DNA of 64,000 nucleotides from Myxococcales bacterium (lineage in GTDB: Bacteria; Myxococcota_A; Bradymonadia; UBA7976; UBA1532), in the NCBI GenBank assembly GCA_020633465.1, contig JACKDN010000009.1:248001-312000 (forward strand), read 5' to 3'. Shown in pieces: positions 56,143 through 64,000 of the stretch (positions are counted from its first letter, which is position 1; the number at the start of each line of letters is the position of its first letter). The notes beneath the pieces were generated by a model that saw nothing but the letters and a program-made list of their open reading frames with translations, was not told the origin of the DNA and made no database searches. The position numbers and the translations under genes are program-made.

Positions 56143-56805
56143 ATGAAGCCCTACCGGACCGTCCTCTTCGACCTCGACGGCACCCTGCTCGACACCGTCG
56201 ACATGATCGTCGCCTCGGTGCGCCACGCCCTCGCCGAGCACCTGCAGTACGATCCCGGGCGCGCGCTGGCCGTGGCCGGCATCGGCATGCCGCTCGTCGA
56301 GCAGCTGGGCGGCCACGCCACGCGGGCCGGCGCCCGGCTCGACGACGTGTTGATGGGGCGCCTGGTGCAGAGCTACCTGACCCACAACCACGCGGTGCAC
56401 GACGAGGCGGTGCGCGCCTATCCGGGCGTCGAGGACGCCCTCGAGCAGCTGCGCCGGCGCGGGGCGCGGCTGGGCATCGTCACCAGCAAGGCGCGCGGCA
56501 TCGCCGACCGCGGGCTGCGGCTGTGTCGCCTGCGGGACTACTTCGAGGTGCTGGTGGGCTCGGAGGACGTCGAGCGGCACAAGCCGGACCCCGCGCCGGT
56601 GTTCGAGGGCCTGCGCCGCATGGGCCTGCCGGTGCAGGGCACGGTCTTCGTCGGCGACTCGCCCTACGACGTGCGGGCCGGGCGCGCGGCGGGCGTGTCG
56701 ACGGGGGCGGCGCTGTGGGGGCCCTTCCCGCGGGCCGATCTGGACGCCGAGCGGCCCACCTACGCGTTCAGCCGCGTCGCCGAGGTGCTGGCGCACGTGA
56801 TCTGA
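56143..56805 (+). CDS. HAD-superfamily hydrolase (Gph/PpaX-like)
   Basis: A 220-residue haloacid-dehalogenase-type phosphatase. Motif I FDLDGTLLDT with the nucleophile and acid Asp, motif II in VTSK, motif III Lys in RHKPDP, motif IV GDSPYDV. The helical cap domain of type C1 lies at about 18-80. Members hydrolyse phosphoglycolate or pyrophosphate; the substrate is undetermined. ATG 56143 has no Shine-Dalgarno; a TAAGGT box lies eight bases upstream. Divergent from the giant lipoprotein. Confidence 0.9.
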   Translation: MKPYRTVLFDLDGTLLDTVDMIVASVRHALAEHLQYDPGRALAVAGIGMPLVEQLGGHATRAGARLDDVLMGRLVQSYLTHNHAVHDEAVRAYPGVEDALEQLRRRGARLGIVTSKARGIADRGLRLCRLRDYFEVLVGSEDVERHKPDPAPVFEGLRRMGLPVQGTVFVGDSPYDVRAGRAAGVSTGAALWGPFPRADLDAERPTYAFSRVAEVLAHVI

Positions 56806-56892
56806 TCGGGCTCGAGGGAAGGGGGGGGAGCGGGCGGGGCGCCGCGCGGAGGGATGGGCGCGGCCCCGCCCGCTCGGGGAGTCGGACGCGGA

Positions 56893-57459
56893 TCAGCCCG
56901 CGGGATCGCTGCCGTCGTCGTAGCTGGACTCGGCCACCTCGGTGCCGGCGAACACCCGGAACTCGACGCGGCGGTCGCGGGCGGTCGCCGCGCGATCGGA
57001 CGCGTTCACCGTGGCCCGCTCCTCACCGAACGAGATCACCTTCAGCTGCGCCGGGCCCACGCCCAGGTTGGCCAGCAGCTTCGCGACGGCGTTCGCCCGC
57101 CGCTCGCCGAGGGCCAGGTTGTACTCGGTGGTGCCGAAGTGATCCGCGTGGCCCTCCACCTCGACGCGCACGTTGGGGTACCTCGCCAGGATCGCGGCGT
57201 TCTCGGTCAGCAGGGCGCGGCTGTCGGCGTTGATGTCGGCACGATCGAAGCCGAAGTACACGCGCTCGAAGCGCGCGCGCAGCTGGGCCGCCACGGCCGC
57301 CGGGCCGGGCTCGAGCTCGCCCTGCGGCATCGGCTGCACAGCGGGCGGCGTGGCCGCCTGCGCCACCACCGGCTGCTGCTTCGCACCACACCCGACCAGC
57401 GCGCTCGACGCCAGCACGCACCCCAGCACCACACCCCGCACGGGACGACGCTCGATCAT
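56893..57459 (-). CDS. pal: Peptidoglycan-associated lipoprotein Pal-like
   Basis: A 188-residue lipoprotein anchoring the outer membrane to peptidoglycan, part of the Tol-Pal system. The signal ends SALVGC (Cys about 24), a Pro/Gln/Ala linker follows, and residues about 75-175 form an OmpA-like domain with VYFGFDRADINADSRALL, VEVEGHADHFGTTEYNLALG and RDRRVEFRVF, including the conserved Asp and Arg. No tolA/tolB/tolQ/tolR genes are adjacent. ATG 57459 has no strong ribosome site. The 239 bases upstream hold repeated palindromes. Confidence 0.88.
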   Translation of the reverse strand: MIERRPVRGVVLGCVLASSALVGCGAKQQPVVAQAATPPAVQPMPQGELEPGPAAVAAQLRARFERVYFGFDRADINADSRALLTENAAILARYPNVRVEVEGHADHFGTTEYNLALGERRANAVAKLLANLGVGPAQLKVISFGEERATVNASDRAATARDRRVEFRVFAGTEVAESSYDDGSDPAG

Positions 57460-57582
57460 GTTGATTCGACTCGGCTTTCTGTTGGACCTGTCGGTCCGGG
57501 AGAGGACGGCCCTCCGGGGGCCGCGCCGCCGGCGGGGTCGCCGCCGGGTACGGTCGGACCGCATTGCGACCGGCGTGCCAGC

Positions 57583-57689
57583 GCCGCGCGCGCGGCGGTC
57601 GGGCCTGCCGCGCGCGCGGCGCGGGGTCGCGCGGCGACCTCGGGCGTCTCGCCGCAGCCGGGGTGGGACGCTCGGGCGAATCGCCGCAG
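57583..57689. repeat. Palindrome-rich spacer upstream of pal
   Basis: Two identical 14-base palindromes GCCGCGCGCGCGGC (57583-57596 and 57607-57620) lie 24 bases apart. Beyond them CTCGGGCG-N3-CGCCGCAG occurs at 57639-57657 and 57671-57689, each containing GGCG-N3-CGCC. No coding frame fits. The alternating CG tracts could adopt Z-DNA or bind a dimeric protein. Confidence 0.6.
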
Positions 57690-57698
57690 GGGGGTCGG

Positions 57699-57944
57699 TC
57701 ACTGGCGCTCGCGCACGTGGCCCAGCGCGCGCAGCACGCGATCGAGCATGGGCTCGGGGCCGCCGTCCATGTTCTCGGACGTGGCCCGGGCCCGGGCGCG
57801 CGCGTCGAGCGCCCACTGCTCGAGCAGGGCCCGCCGGCGCTGCAGCGACAGCGAGTCGTCCTTGGCCAGCGCCTCGGGGGTCGAGTGCAGCGTCGTCGGA
57901 TCGACGTCGGGCGTCGGGGCGCCGTCTTCCTTCTGAATCTCCAT
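57699..57944 (-). CDS. Small conserved-looking helical protein
   Basis: An 81-residue protein starting at ATG 57944 with an excellent GAGGAGG site. After a flexible start (MEIQKEDGAPTPDVDPTTLH) it forms a helical domain, LSLQRRRALLEQWALDARAR, and ends LDRVLRALGHVRE. The pattern LS-x-x-x-R-x-x-LL-x-x-W-x-x-D-x-R is reminiscent of a small proteobacterial family of unknown function. No membrane segment. Located between the TonB receptor and pal, same strand. Confidence 0.7.
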   Translation of the reverse strand: MEIQKEDGAPTPDVDPTTLHSTPEALAKDDSLSLQRRRALLEQWALDARARARATSENMDGGPEPMLDRVLRALGHVRERQ

Positions 57945-58060
57945 GTTGCCTCCTCGGCTCCGATTCGCTGGGGCAGGACTGCATCCAGCGTTCCGGCGCC
58001 GGGCGGCGCGGCGCGCGCGGATCCGCGGGGCACGCCGCCCCGCGCCGCTGGGGCGGCGGG

Positions 58061-60184
58061 TCAGAAGCGCACGGTGAGATCGGCCCCGAAGGTGGCGGGC
58101 TCCTCCACCCAGGCCAGGCCGTCGCCCCAGGGCTGCGTGTGGCCGGGGTCGTACAGGTAGCGCGCGTTGTCGCCCAGCAGGGGCACGTCGGCCGCGCGGA
58201 CGGCGACGGTGAGCCACGGATCGAGCGTCCACGCCGCCCGCGCGCCCAGCCGCGCCTGGCTCAGGTGCGCCCCCGCGTCGCGCGCGGCCTCGACCGTCGC
58301 CAGCGCCCGCGCGGTGCGGCGCACGGTGGTCAGCCCGTCGAAGGCGCCCTGCCGGCCCCACTCGGCGCGCACGTCGACGTGCAGTGACAGCGTGCCCACC
58401 GGCAGTCCGAGCTGCGCGTCGGCCCACAGCCGCGTGGTCTGGTCGGGCACGTTGTTGGGCGCGTCGCCGGTGGCGGTCAGCGTGGCGTCGTCGTCCAGCG
58501 GGAAGGCGTAGTCGGCGTAGCTGACGCCCGAGCGCGTCCGACCCTCGGCCAGCGCGAAGTCGATCTGGGCCACCAGCGCGTGGCTCGCGCCCACCCGCAG
58601 CGGGCCGCGGCGCCAGGCGGCCTCGACCTCGACGCCGGCCAGCCGCTGATCACCCACCTGCAGGATCTCGCGGTCGGTGAGCCACCCGGTGAGCCGTCCC
58701 TCGAGGCCCCACGAGGGCGCGGCGCCGGCGTAGGCGGCCTCGACGGCCCGCGCGCGGGCGCTGCGGCGGACGCCGTCCAGCCGGCGCTCGGCCGTGTCGG
58801 CCCGCAGGGCCTCGTGATAGCGCGCCTCGAGGGCGTGATCGGCGGTCAGCGCGTAGCGCAGATCGGCGCCCGGCGTGAACAGCCAGGCGGTGTTCGAGCG
58901 GCGCCGCACCTGGCCGCCCAGCCCCAGACCAAGCCCGGCCGCGAGCGTCGCCGCGGCGCGCAGGTGGGCGTCCACCGCGTGCTCGACGAAGCCCGTGCCC
59001 ACCCGCAGGCCGCCCGGCGTGGTCCCGCTGACCTGGCCGGGTCGCGTGCCCACCGCCTCGCTGGTGGCCGGCCCCACGACAGGCCCCAGCCGCAGGCCGT
59101 CCTCGGCGCTGCGCCCCCAGGCCGACGTGAAGACGGTGCGCTCGTAGCCCGCGCCGCCCTCGACGCGCACGGCGCGGCGCACGCGCCAGGTCGCCTCGGC
59201 GCGGGCGTACAGCCGGTGCGCGGCGAAGCGCGCGTCGAAGGCGGTCAGGTCGTCCAGATCGCGCGTGCGCAGGTCGGGCGCGCGCTGGCGCACGTCCGTC
59301 GTGACGTAGCCGCCCTCGGCGCCCAGGGTCAGCCGATCGGTCAGGGCGCGGTGCCACGCCGCGGTGGCGGCCGCCTGCTGCGTGCGCGTCTCGGGCAGCG
59401 TGATGGCGAGGCCGTCGACCACCGCCCGGAAGGCGCCGTCGCCGGGCGCCAACGTGGCGCGGCCCGCGCGGACGTAGCGCAGGCGCAGGATCAGATCGTC
59501 CAGCACCGCGACGGTCAGCTGGCCCTTCATCGGCGGCGGGCCGTCGGCGTCGGCGAAGGTGCGCGTCGGCGTGTTCGACCGGAAGCGCCCGGCGGGGCCC
59601 AGGTCGTCGCCGACGTACCCGCCCCCCTCGGCGTGGGTGGTGTAGATGCGCGCCGCGTCGTCGCCCGGGGTCACCTGCACGGCGGCGAAGCCGAAGACGT
59701 CCACCGGGCCCAGATCGCGCGCGCCGTAGCGCGCCCAGGCGCCGGCCGCGTCGTAGGCGCTGGTGTAGGTCAGGCCCGCCGCGCCGCCGGGGGCCGTGGC
59801 CGCGTCGCGCGTGTACAGATCGATCGTGCCGCCGACCGCGTCGCCCGCGGTGACGGCGTCCGGGCCGCGCCGCACGACGACCCGCTCGAGATCCTCGAGC
59901 CGCCAGGCCATCAGCTCGAGCTGATCGCCGCCCCAGGCGCCGGACTCGACGCGTCGGCCGTCCACGCGCACCGCGTACAGCACCATGCGATCGTCGACGA
60001 CGCCGCGCACGGCCAGCGTGGCGCCGCCCGGCGTGTGCAGCCAGGTCGCGCCGGGCACGTACAGCTCGATCAGGTCGAGCACTGTGCGGGCGGGCGTCGC
60101 GTCCAGGCGCGCGCGGTCGATCACCGTCGTCGCGCCGCGCGCCGGGGCGCCGACCAGCAGCAGCAGGAGCAGCAGGGCGCGCAT
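58061..60184 (-). CDS. TonB-dependent outer-membrane receptor
   Basis: A 707-residue receptor. Signal peptide 1-18 (LLLLLLLVGAPARG). The N-terminal plug at about 20-135 has VLDLIELYVPGATWLHTPGG, LAVRGVVDDRMVLYAV, WRLEDLERVVVRRGPDAV and GGTIDLYTRD, typical of TonB receptors; the remainder is a long beta barrel of aromatic-ended strands finishing with LTVRF (C-terminal Phe). I see no clear TonB box after the signal, so energising by TonB is assumed. The ligand is unknown; siderophore, cobalamin or an aromatic compound are possible. It is divergent from the CoA-ester hydroxylase/reductase at 60286, 101 bases between starts. Confidence 0.9.
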   Translation of the reverse strand: MRALLLLLLLVGAPARGATTVIDRARLDATPARTVLDLIELYVPGATWLHTPGGATLAVRGVVDDRMVLYAVRVDGRRVESGAWGGDQLELMAWRLEDLERVVVRRGPDAVTAGDAVGGTIDLYTRDAATAPGGAAGLTYTSAYDAAGAWARYGARDLGPVDVFGFAAVQVTPGDDAARIYTTHAEGGGYVGDDLGPAGRFRSNTPTRTFADADGPPPMKGQLTVAVLDDLILRLRYVRAGRATLAPGDGAFRAVVDGLAITLPETRTQQAAATAAWHRALTDRLTLGAEGGYVTTDVRQRAPDLRTRDLDDLTAFDARFAAHRLYARAEATWRVRRAVRVEGGAGYERTVFTSAWGRSAEDGLRLGPVVGPATSEAVGTRPGQVSGTTPGGLRVGTGFVEHAVDAHLRAAATLAAGLGLGLGGQVRRRSNTAWLFTPGADLRYALTADHALEARYHEALRADTAERRLDGVRRSARARAVEAAYAGAAPSWGLEGRLTGWLTDREILQVGDQRLAGVEVEAAWRRGPLRVGASHALVAQIDFALAEGRTRSGVSYADYAFPLDDDATLTATGDAPNNVPDQTTRLWADAQLGLPVGTLSLHVDVRAEWGRQGAFDGLTTVRRTARALATVEAARDAGAHLSQARLGARAAWTLDPWLTVAVRAADVPLLGDNARYLYDPGHTQPWGDGLAWVEEPATFGADLTVRF

Positions 60185-60285
60185 CGTCGCGCATTGCACC
60201 ACCGGCCGCCCGCCGACGCCAGCGCGCGGTTGATCGCGCGACCGGCCTTTGCGACCGTGCGGCCACACGTCACCGGGGGTGAGCG

Positions 60286-62556
60286 ATGCGCGTCGTGTGT
60301 GTGGGCGGTGGCCCGGGCGGCCTGTACCTGGCCGTGCTGCTGAAGCGCGCCGATCCGTCGCGCGAGGTGGTCGTGTACGAGCGCAACCCGCCCGACCGCA
60401 CCTTCGGCTTCGGCGTCGTCTTCAGCGACGCCACGCTGGGCAACATCGAGGCGGCCGATCCCGAGACCTACGCGGCCATCGCCGCGCGCTTCAGCCACTG
60501 GGACGACATCGACGTGCACGTGCGCGGCGAGGTGTTCCGCTCGACGGGGCACGGGTTCGCGGGCATGGGCCGCCAGACGCTGCTCGAGGTGCTGCAGCGG
60601 CGCTGCGCGGCGCTCGGCGTCGAGGTGCACCACGAGACCGAGATCACCGACGCCGCCGAGGTGGGGCCGGCCGATCTCGTCGTCGCCTGCGACGGCCTGA
60701 ACAGCCGCCTGCGCACGCAGTACGCCGAGCACTTCCAGCCGACGATCGACCCGCGCCCCAACCGCTTCATCTGGTTGGGCACGACGCGCCGCTTCCCCGC
60801 CTTCACCTTCGACTTCGTCGAGGACGCCCACGGGCTGTGGCGGCTGCACGCCTACAACTACGACCGCGATCACAGCACGGTCATCGTCGAGACCACCGAG
60901 GACGCCTGGCGCAGCGCGGGCCTCGAGGACGCGGACGAGACCACCTCGGCGAAGTGGTGCGCGCAGCTCTTCGGCCACCACCTCGACGGCCACCCGCTGC
61001 TGACGCACAACGCCATCTGGCGGCAGTTCCCCACGGTGACCAACGCCCGCTGGTCGCACGGGAACGTGGTGCTGCTGGGCGACGCCGCCCACACGGCGCA
61101 CTTCTCGATCGGGTCGGGCACGAAGCTGGCGATGGAGGACGCCATCGCGCTGGCGGCGGCGCTGGACAGCGAGGCGGACGTGCCCGCGGCGCTCGCGCGG
61201 TACGAGGCCGAGCGCCGCCCGGACGTCGAGAGCACGCAGCGCTCGGCCGCGGTCAGCCTGCGCTGGTTCGAAGAGACCGAGCGTTACTACCAGCACCTCG
61301 AGCCGCGCGCGTTCGTGTACTCGTTGCTGACCCGCTCGCTGCGCATCAACCACACCAACCTGCGCCTGCGCGATCCGGCCTTCACGGACGCGACCGAGCG
61401 CTGGTTCGCGCGGCGGGCCGGCGTGGCGGTGCAGCCCGACCGGCCGCCCCCGCCGCCGATGTTCACGCCCTTCACGCTGCGCGACCTGACGCTGCAGAAC
61501 CGCGTGGTCGTGTCGCCCATGTGCATGTACTCGGCCACCGACGGCACCGTGGGCGACTTCCACCTGGTGCACCTGGGCGCGCGGGCCGACGGCGGGGCGG
61601 GCCTGGTGATGGCCGAGATGACCGACGTGAGCGCCGAGGGCCGCATCACGCTGGGCTGCGCGGGCCTGTACGACGACGCGCACACGGCCGCGTGGGCGCG
61701 CATCGTGGACTACGTGCACGGCCACACCGGCGCGGCCATCGGCGTGCAGCTCGGGCACGCCGGGCGCAAGGGCGCGACGCGGCTGATGTGGGAGGGGATG
61801 GATCAGCCCCTGCCCGCCGACCGGGCCTGGCCGCTGCTGGCGCCCTCGCCGCTGCCCTACCTGCCCGACTCGCAGGTGCCGAAGCCGATGGACCGGGCCG
61901 ACATGGATCACGTCGTCGCGCAGTTCGTCGCCGCGACGCGGCGCGCCGACGCGGCGGGCTTCGACCTGCTCGAGATCCACCTGGCGCACGGCTATCTGCT
62001 GGCGTCCTTCCTGTCGCCGATCACCAACCGCCGGACCGATCCCTACGGCGGCACGCTGAGCCGCCGCATGCGCTTCCCGATGGAGGTGTTCGAGGCGGCG
62101 CGCGCGGCCTGGCCGGCGCACAAGCCGATCAGCGCGCGCATCTCGGCCAGCGACTGGATGGAGGGGGGCACGACGGCCGAGGACGCGGTGATCCTGGCGC
62201 GCGCGCTGAAGGCCGCGGGCTGCGATCTGGTGGACGTGTCGACGGGCCAGACCGATCCGGGGGCGCGGCCCGAGTACGGCCGGCTGTACCAGACGCCCTT
62301 CGCCGAGCGCGTGCGGCTCGAGGCCGACGTGCCGACGATGACCGTCGGCGGCATCAGCAGCTACGGCGACGTCAACGCCATCCTCGCCGCGGGCCGCGCC
62401 GACCTGTGCGCGCTGGCGCGGGTGCACCTGTTCGACCCCGCGTGGACCCGTCACGCCGCCTTCGAGCAGGGCTGGGCGCTGCCCTGGCGCCCGCAGTACC
62501 CCCTGGATCGCTACGTGCCGCGCGTCGAGTGGAGCCCGCGCGGCGCGGGCGGCTGA
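60286..62556 (+). CDS. Bifunctional aryl-CoA monooxygenase/OYE-type reductase (2-aminobenzoyl-CoA monooxygenase/reductase or salicylyl-CoA 5-hydroxylase type)
   Basis: A 756-residue fusion. Residues 1-385 are an FAD aromatic hydroxylase: VVCVGGGPGGLYLAVLLKRA, DLVVACDGLNSRLRTQY and GDAAHTAHFSIGSGTKLAMED. Residues about 395-756 are an old-yellow-enzyme reductase: FTPFTLRDLTLQNRVVVSPM, QLGHAGRKGATR, FDLLEIHLAHGYLLASFLSP, TMTVGGISSYGDVNA. This exact fusion is known from aerobic 2-aminobenzoate-CoA degradation, where it hydroxylates and reduces the ring, and from salicylate degradation. SDR, RidA, hydratase and acyl-CoA dehydrogenase genes usually encoded with it are found 30 kb away here (27910-31047). 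The CoA ligase is not in the window. ATG 60286 follows GGGGGTGAG. Confidence 0.9.
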   Translation: MRVVCVGGGPGGLYLAVLLKRADPSREVVVYERNPPDRTFGFGVVFSDATLGNIEAADPETYAAIAARFSHWDDIDVHVRGEVFRSTGHGFAGMGRQTLLEVLQRRCAALGVEVHHETEITDAAEVGPADLVVACDGLNSRLRTQYAEHFQPTIDPRPNRFIWLGTTRRFPAFTFDFVEDAHGLWRLHAYNYDRDHSTVIVETTEDAWRSAGLEDADETTSAKWCAQLFGHHLDGHPLLTHNAIWRQFPTVTNARWSHGNVVLLGDAAHTAHFSIGSGTKLAMEDAIALAAALDSEADVPAALARYEAERRPDVESTQRSAAVSLRWFEETERYYQHLEPRAFVYSLLTRSLRINHTNLRLRDPAFTDATERWFARRAGVAVQPDRPPPPPMFTPFTLRDLTLQNRVVVSPMCMYSATDGTVGDFHLVHLGARADGGAGLVMAEMTDVSAEGRITLGCAGLYDDAHTAAWARIVDYVHGHTGAAIGVQLGHAGRKGATRLMWEGMDQPLPADRAWPLLAPSPLPYLPDSQVPKPMDRADMDHVVAQFVAATRRADAAGFDLLEIHLAHGYLLASFLSPITNRRTDPYGGTLSRRMRFPMEVFEAARAAWPAHKPISARISASDWMEGGTTAEDAVILARALKAAGCDLVDVSTGQTDPGARPEYGRLYQTPFAERVRLEADVPTMTVGGISSYGDVNAILAAGRADLCALARVHLFDPAWTRHAAFEQGWALPWRPQYPLDRYVPRVEWSPRGAGG

Positions 62557-62871
62557 TCAGGCGCGGCCGGCGCCGCGCACCCAGTCGACGTAGGGCCCGT
62601 GGCTGGCCGCGGCGTCGACCGTCAGCACGACCACCTCGGGCACGTCGTAGGGGTGCAGCTCGACGAGCGCCGACCGCAGCGCGTCCACCCCGTCGGCGGC
62701 CACCTTGATCAGCAGCGTGCTCTCGCCGTCGTCCTGCACCGCGCCGTCCCAGACGTAGAAGCTGCGGACGCCCGGCACCACGTTCACGCAGGCGGCGAGC
62801 CCCCGCTCGACCAGCGCCCGCGCGATGTCCGCGGCGCCGTCGGGCGGGCAGTTGCACAAGACCACGCGCAT
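62557..62871 (-). CDS. cutA: CutA1-like divalent cation tolerance protein
   Basis: A 104-residue trimeric CutA1 protein. Family patterns: VLCNCPPDGAADIARALVERGLAACVNVVPG, SFYVWDGAVQDDGESTLLIK and LHPYDVPEVVVLTV with the characteristic HPYxxPE. CutA proteins are linked with copper tolerance and signalling but lack a clear molecular function. ATG 62871 follows AAGGAGGG. Convergent with the hydroxylase gene: stops directly adjacent (62556/62557). Confidence 0.93.
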   Translation of the reverse strand: MRVVLCNCPPDGAADIARALVERGLAACVNVVPGVRSFYVWDGAVQDDGESTLLIKVAADGVDALRSALVELHPYDVPEVVVLTVDAAASHGPYVDWVRGAGRA

Positions 62872-63006
62872 CGCTCCCTCCTTCGCGCTCGTCGCCGCAC
62901 CGTGGCCCGCCGACGGGGCGTTTTCAAGACCGTCCGGCGGTGGCATCCTGCCCGGTGCTGCTCGGCCGGTCAGAGGCCCCCAGCGCTCGGAGCCGAGGAG
63001 GACGAG

Positions 63007-64000
63007 ATGACCGGTGCGCGGACAGCGGTGGCGCTGGTGGCAGGCGGCATGGTGGCGGGCGCGTTGGCGATGTGGGCAGGGCAGCGCGCCACGGGTGACG
63101 ACGCGCGCGGCGAGGCGCCGCCGACCCCCGGCGTCGTGGAGACCATCGACGAGGCGCCGCGCGATCGCCTGGCCGAGGCCGAGGACGCGCTGGCCGCCAG
63201 CCGGCGCGCGCTGCAGGCCGAGAAGGCCGAGGTGGCGCGGCTGCGCGCGGCGCTCGAGCGGAAGCCGGTCGCCGAGCCGCCGCCGCCCGCGCCCGCCGAG
63301 GCGCCGGCGGACGCCGAGACCGCGCGCGAGACGATCCGCACGCTGGCGCGCACCGCGGGCATGGCCGCCTACGCCGGCCTGACCGCCGACAGCCCCGCCG
63401 TGGCGCAGGTGCGCGCCCTGGGCCCCGAAGGCATCCGGCTGATGGGCGAGCTCTTGCGCACGGGCACCGAGATGGAGCGCTTCGTGGCGGCCGCGGTGCT
63501 CGAGAAGCTCGAGGACTCGGCCGCCGTGCCCACGCTGGTCGAGGCCCTGCAGAGCGACGATCCGGGCAGCACCATCGTGCAGCGCATGGTGTCGCACGCG
63601 CTGGGGCACCTCGGCGGCGCCGAGGCCGTCGGCCCGCTCGAGACGCTGCTCGAGGGCGACGCCGACTGGGGCGTGAAGGCCAACGCGGCGTACGGGCTGG
63701 CGATGATGAACCGCGACGCGGGCGTCGACTTCGTGCGCCGGCGGTACCTCGACAGCGAAGACGCCACCGAGCGCCTGGTGATGCTGCAGGTGATGGGCAC
63801 GGTGGGGCACGCGAGCTATCTGCCGCACCTGCACGACGCGCTGAAGACCTCGACCGAGTACTCCGCGCGCCTCCTGGCGGTCGGCGGCATGGCCAAGATC
63901 GGCGACGCGTCCAGCCTGCCGCTGCTCGAGGCGGTCATCGAGGATCCGGAGGCCGACCGCGTGCTGGTCGTCGAGGCCAAGAAGGCCTACAACGCCATCG
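63007..64000 (+). CDS. Membrane-anchored HEAT-repeat protein, N-terminal part
   Basis: Open from ATG 63007 (GAGGAGG upstream) to the window end, 331 codons without a stop. Residues 6-25 are one hydrophobic segment (VALVAGGMVAGALAMWAG), probably a signal anchor, followed by a coiled coil (DRLAEAEDALAASRRALQAE) and a Pro/Ala linker to about 105. From about 130 there are repeated helical pairs of HEAT/PBS-lyase type: AAVPTLVEALQSDD, EAVGPLETLLEGDADWGVKA, SYLPHLHDALKTS, ASSLPLLEAVIEDPEADRVL. It may serve as a periplasmic scaffold. Missing its C terminus. Confidence 0.8.
   Translation, partial: MTGARTAVALVAGGMVAGALAMWAGQRATGDDARGEAPPTPGVVETIDEAPRDRLAEAEDALAASRRALQAEKAEVARLRAALERKPVAEPPPPAPAEAPADAETARETIRTLARTAGMAAYAGLTADSPAVAQVRALGPEGIRLMGELLRTGTEMERFVAAAVLEKLEDSAAVPTLVEALQSDDPGSTIVQRMVSHALGHLGGAEAVGPLETLLEGDADWGVKANAAYGLAMMNRDAGVDFVRRRYLDSEDATERLVMLQVMGTVGHASYLPHLHDALKTSTEYSARLLAVGGMAKIGDASSLPLLEAVIEDPEADRVLVVEAKKAYNAI

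Overview
This 64 kb window comes from the chromosome of a very GC-rich, Gram-negative bacterium. It looks most like a member of the Myxococcota (the former delta-proteobacterial myxobacteria and relatives), although no rRNA or other marker gene is present to settle this. The clues are a Hanks-type Ser/Thr kinase followed by a PP2C phosphatase, a sigma-54-like promoter, many lipoproteins with Asp-rich calcium/metal-binding repeats (thrombospondin type 3 and MopE-like), a Pal lipoprotein, an OmpA-family protein and a TonB-dependent receptor (so an outer membrane), a type-B succinate dehydrogenase, and strong GC bias that keeps all reading frames open. I see no tRNA, rRNA, CRISPR array, prophage, insertion sequence or integrase.

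Layout. 1-2440: the end of a Ser/Thr kinase, then a PP2C phosphatase coupled to an AI-2E-family transporter behind a sigma-54-like promoter. 2822-13290 (all minus strand): recC-recB-recD, then a Phd/VapC toxin-antitoxin pair, a frameshifted gene of unknown function and a Uma2-type PD-(D/E)XK protein; the recB-recD gap holds an unusual 85-bp tandem repeat. 13537-15581: a lipoprotein and a metallo-beta-lactamase-fold hydrolase. 15703-18697: a calcium-repeat lipoprotein coupled to ttcA and a DUF2288 protein. 18843-21011: an OmpA/TSP3 protein and an AlkD-like repair protein. 21024-24840: an FAD oxidoreductase, then a cytochrome P450 divergent from a TetR regulator with two operator-like palindromes between them.

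24864-31047 (minus strand): SDR, RidA, enoyl-CoA hydratase and acyl-CoA dehydrogenase with overlapping starts, followed by a MopE-like lipoprotein and ogt. The first four match the accessory enzymes of the aerobic CoA-dependent 2-aminobenzoate/salicylate-type pathway, whose key bifunctional hydroxylase/reductase sits at 60286-62556 in the same window. 31744-35168: sdhC-sdhA-sdhB. 35360-41624: a tightly coupled seven-gene operon (PHA-granule-type protein, DUF432-like protein, MscS channel, LplT-like transporter, TPR glycosyltransferase, low-molecular-weight phosphatase, secreted protein). 41635-46993: a TPR protein, an M32 carboxypeptidase, a lipoprotein behind a perfect inverted repeat, pyrophosphatase, and a frameshifted haem-motif protein.

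46999-56004 encodes a 3001-residue multidomain lipoprotein. The window ends with a HAD phosphatase, pal, a small helical protein, a TonB-dependent receptor, the CoA-ester hydroxylase/reductase, cutA and the start of a HEAT-repeat membrane protein.

How it fits together: the gene set is mostly core (DNA repair, respiration, envelope) with an accessory aromatic-acid catabolic module and several lineage-style surface lipoproteins. Overlapping stop/start codons (TGATG, ATGA, GTGA, TTGA) are very common, so translational coupling appears to be a main way of tying genes together. All coordinates, starts and motifs were read by eye; no database search was run.
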